From: JAYZVT01 sp050248375
GTDB lineage: Bacteria; Pseudomonadota; Alphaproteobacteria; Rhizobiales; Methyloligellaceae
DNA length: 5,865 nucleotides
Reading direction: 5' to 3'
NCBI GenBank assembly: GCA_050248375.1
Contig: JBFWSL010000231.1
Coordinates: 1-5,865, forward strand
Positions within the stretch are counted from its first letter, which is position 1, and every line of letters starts with the position of its first letter. Below the pieces are notes generated by a model. The model did no database searches, was not told the DNA's origin, and saw only the letters and a program-made list of their open reading frames with translations. Position numbers and translations under genes: made by a program. Positions 4,909 to 5,865 of this stretch are shown in pieces.

Positions 4909-5865
4909 ATGAATCGTTTGCTGAACTGTCGCGTTGGACGCCGTGGGTTCCTGCGGGCGGCCATGATGGGTGGAGCGGGCCTGCTGTCGCCGGCGGTGTT
5001 TGGCGGCGGAGCGGCATTCGCACAGCAGCGGCCCTTCGCCTGGGGCTCCGCGAGCCTGGGCTCTTCGGGCTACATGCGCATCGAGGCTTTCGCCGCGACC
5101 GTCAACAAATACACCAAGCTCCGGAACTCCTCGATGTCCACGGCGGGCGGCGGCGAGAATCTCGCCCTCATCGGCCAGCGCGTCATCGACTTCGGACAGA
5201 GCAGCTCGTCGGACTGGGGTCCGGCGCTTAAGGGGCAGCCGCCTTTTTCGGCGCCGGTCGATGCCGTCCAGACCTTTTGCTACGGCTTCCAGCACATGGG
5301 CCCCATTGTCCGTGCGGATTCCGACATCAAGACCATCGCCGACCTGGAAGGCCGCCGCGTCACGCCGTCAACGTCCGGCGGGTCGGGCAATATCATGATG
5401 AACACCCTGCTCGAGGCCGCTGGCCTGAAGGGCAAGGTCCAGTACACCTTCGGTTCCTGGCGCGAGAGCTTCGACGCGCTGCGCACCGGCGCGGTGGACT
5501 GCTCGCTGGCCTTCCTCAACTCCGGCAGGCCGTCGTCGCTTCTCACCGAGCTCGAGGCGTCCGTAAAGGTCCGGCCTCTCGAGGTGCCGCCCGACGTCCT
5601 CAAGAAGATGAACGAGATCAACCCGGGCGTGTTCGCGTCCGCGCTGACGCCAGCCGCCTGGAAGTCGATCGACAAGGACTGCAGTTTCCCCGCGCTCTCG
5701 CTCGTGCTCGCCGCCAATCCGGAGCTCGACGAGGACGTGGTCTACCAGGTGGTGAAGGCCATCTACGACCACGAAAAGGAAGTGCGAGCCTTCGGCGCCC
5801 ACCTGGCCGACATCTTCATCGACTTCGCGCCGAAGTATCTGATGCCGCGCATCCCGGTGCACAAG
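4909..5865 (+). CDS. TAXI-family TRAP transporter solute-binding protein (3' end beyond the window)
   Basis: The frame is open from ATG 4909 to the last base, 319 residues without a stop. It fits the TAXI family of TRAP-transporter receptors, periplasmic proteins that deliver a ligand to a fused DctQM permease. The N-terminus is a Tat signal: GRRGFLRA (10-17), a hydrophobic stretch (18-31) and a likely cut after AFA (36-38). The mature protein opens with WGSASLGSSGYMRIEAF (45-61), then STAGGGENLALIGQRVIDFGQ (77-97), matching the family pattern of a glycine-rich loop and a GG.xENL segment. Later come VRADSDIKTIADLEGRRV (134-151), TSGGSGNIMMNTLLEAAGL (155-173) and FDALRTGAVDCSLAF (188-202). Residues 310-319 look like the usual near-end of the family, so perhaps 15-30 residues are missing. 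It has its own promoter and ribosome site. Ligand unknown; TAXI ligands are typically organic acids or amino acids. Confidence 0.92.
   Translation, partial: MNRLLNCRVGRRGFLRAAMMGGAGLLSPAVFGGGAAFAQQRPFAWGSASLGSSGYMRIEAFAATVNKYTKLRNSSMSTAGGGENLALIGQRVIDFGQSSSSDWGPALKGQPPFSAPVDAVQTFCYGFQHMGPIVRADSDIKTIADLEGRRVTPSTSGGSGNIMMNTLLEAAGLKGKVQYTFGSWRESFDALRTGAVDCSLAFLNSGRPSSLLTELEASVKVRPLEVPPDVLKKMNEINPGVFASALTPAAWKSIDKDCSFPALSLVLAANPELDEDVVYQVVKAIYDHEKEVRAFGAHLADIFIDFAPKYLMPRIPVHK

Noticed and set aside
4737..5231. Plus-strand frame of 164 codons overlapping the terminator and the start of the TAXI gene
   Set aside because: It begins inside the terminator, has no ribosome site and turns into an out-of-frame reading of the TAXI gene.
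5368..5862. Minus-strand frame of 164 codons opposite the TAXI gene
   Set aside because: The plus strand encodes a continuous TAXI receptor with Tat signal and a strong ribosome site; the antisense protein looks like a shadow.

Overview
The window is a GC-rich stretch (roughly two thirds G+C by eye) of bacterial chromosome. The gene content fits a proteobacterium with a large catabolic and transport repertoire, probably alpha- or betaproteobacterial: a TAXI-type TRAP solute receptor with a Tat signal, ACMSD-like amidohydrolases, and HutC-type GntR and MarR regulators. The genus cannot be read from the sequence. I see no rRNA, tRNA, CRISPR array, insertion sequence or prophage signature.

Layout. 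On the minus strand, a three-gene operon reads leftwards from about 1771: a GntR/HutC-family regulator (956-1771), an amidohydrolase with all expected metal ligands (210-959, GTG start, 4-nt overlap with the regulator's stop), and the first 69 codons of a second amidohydrolase-like protein (1-208) that starts one base after the previous stop and appears to lack the N-terminal HxH metal motif. The 418-bp divergent region 1772-2189 holds several inverted repeats and promoter-like elements. On the plus strand come a MarR-family regulator (2190-2810, GTG start set by an AGGAGA site), a 306-bp spacer, a cytoplasmic gamma-glutamyltransferase-superfamily Ntn-hydrolase (3117-4649) followed by a GC hairpin terminator, and a TAXI TRAP-transporter binding protein (4909 to past the window end) with a Tat signal peptide. 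Both edge genes are open at the window boundary.

How it may work together (inference). The TAXI receptor would capture a small organic acid or amide in the periplasm for a TRAP permease, probably encoded beyond the right edge. The GGT-like enzyme would hydrolyse an amide bond in the cytoplasm, and the amidohydrolases would act on the same or a downstream compound. The GntR protein (UTRA effector domain) and the MarR protein are the likely local regulators. The GGT-like enzyme keeps the catalytic threonine but has lost most residues that hold a gamma-glutamyl group, so it is probably not a glutathione hydrolase. Overall this is a plausible undescribed catabolic locus built from known families. 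I found no clear evidence of a wholly new type of system.
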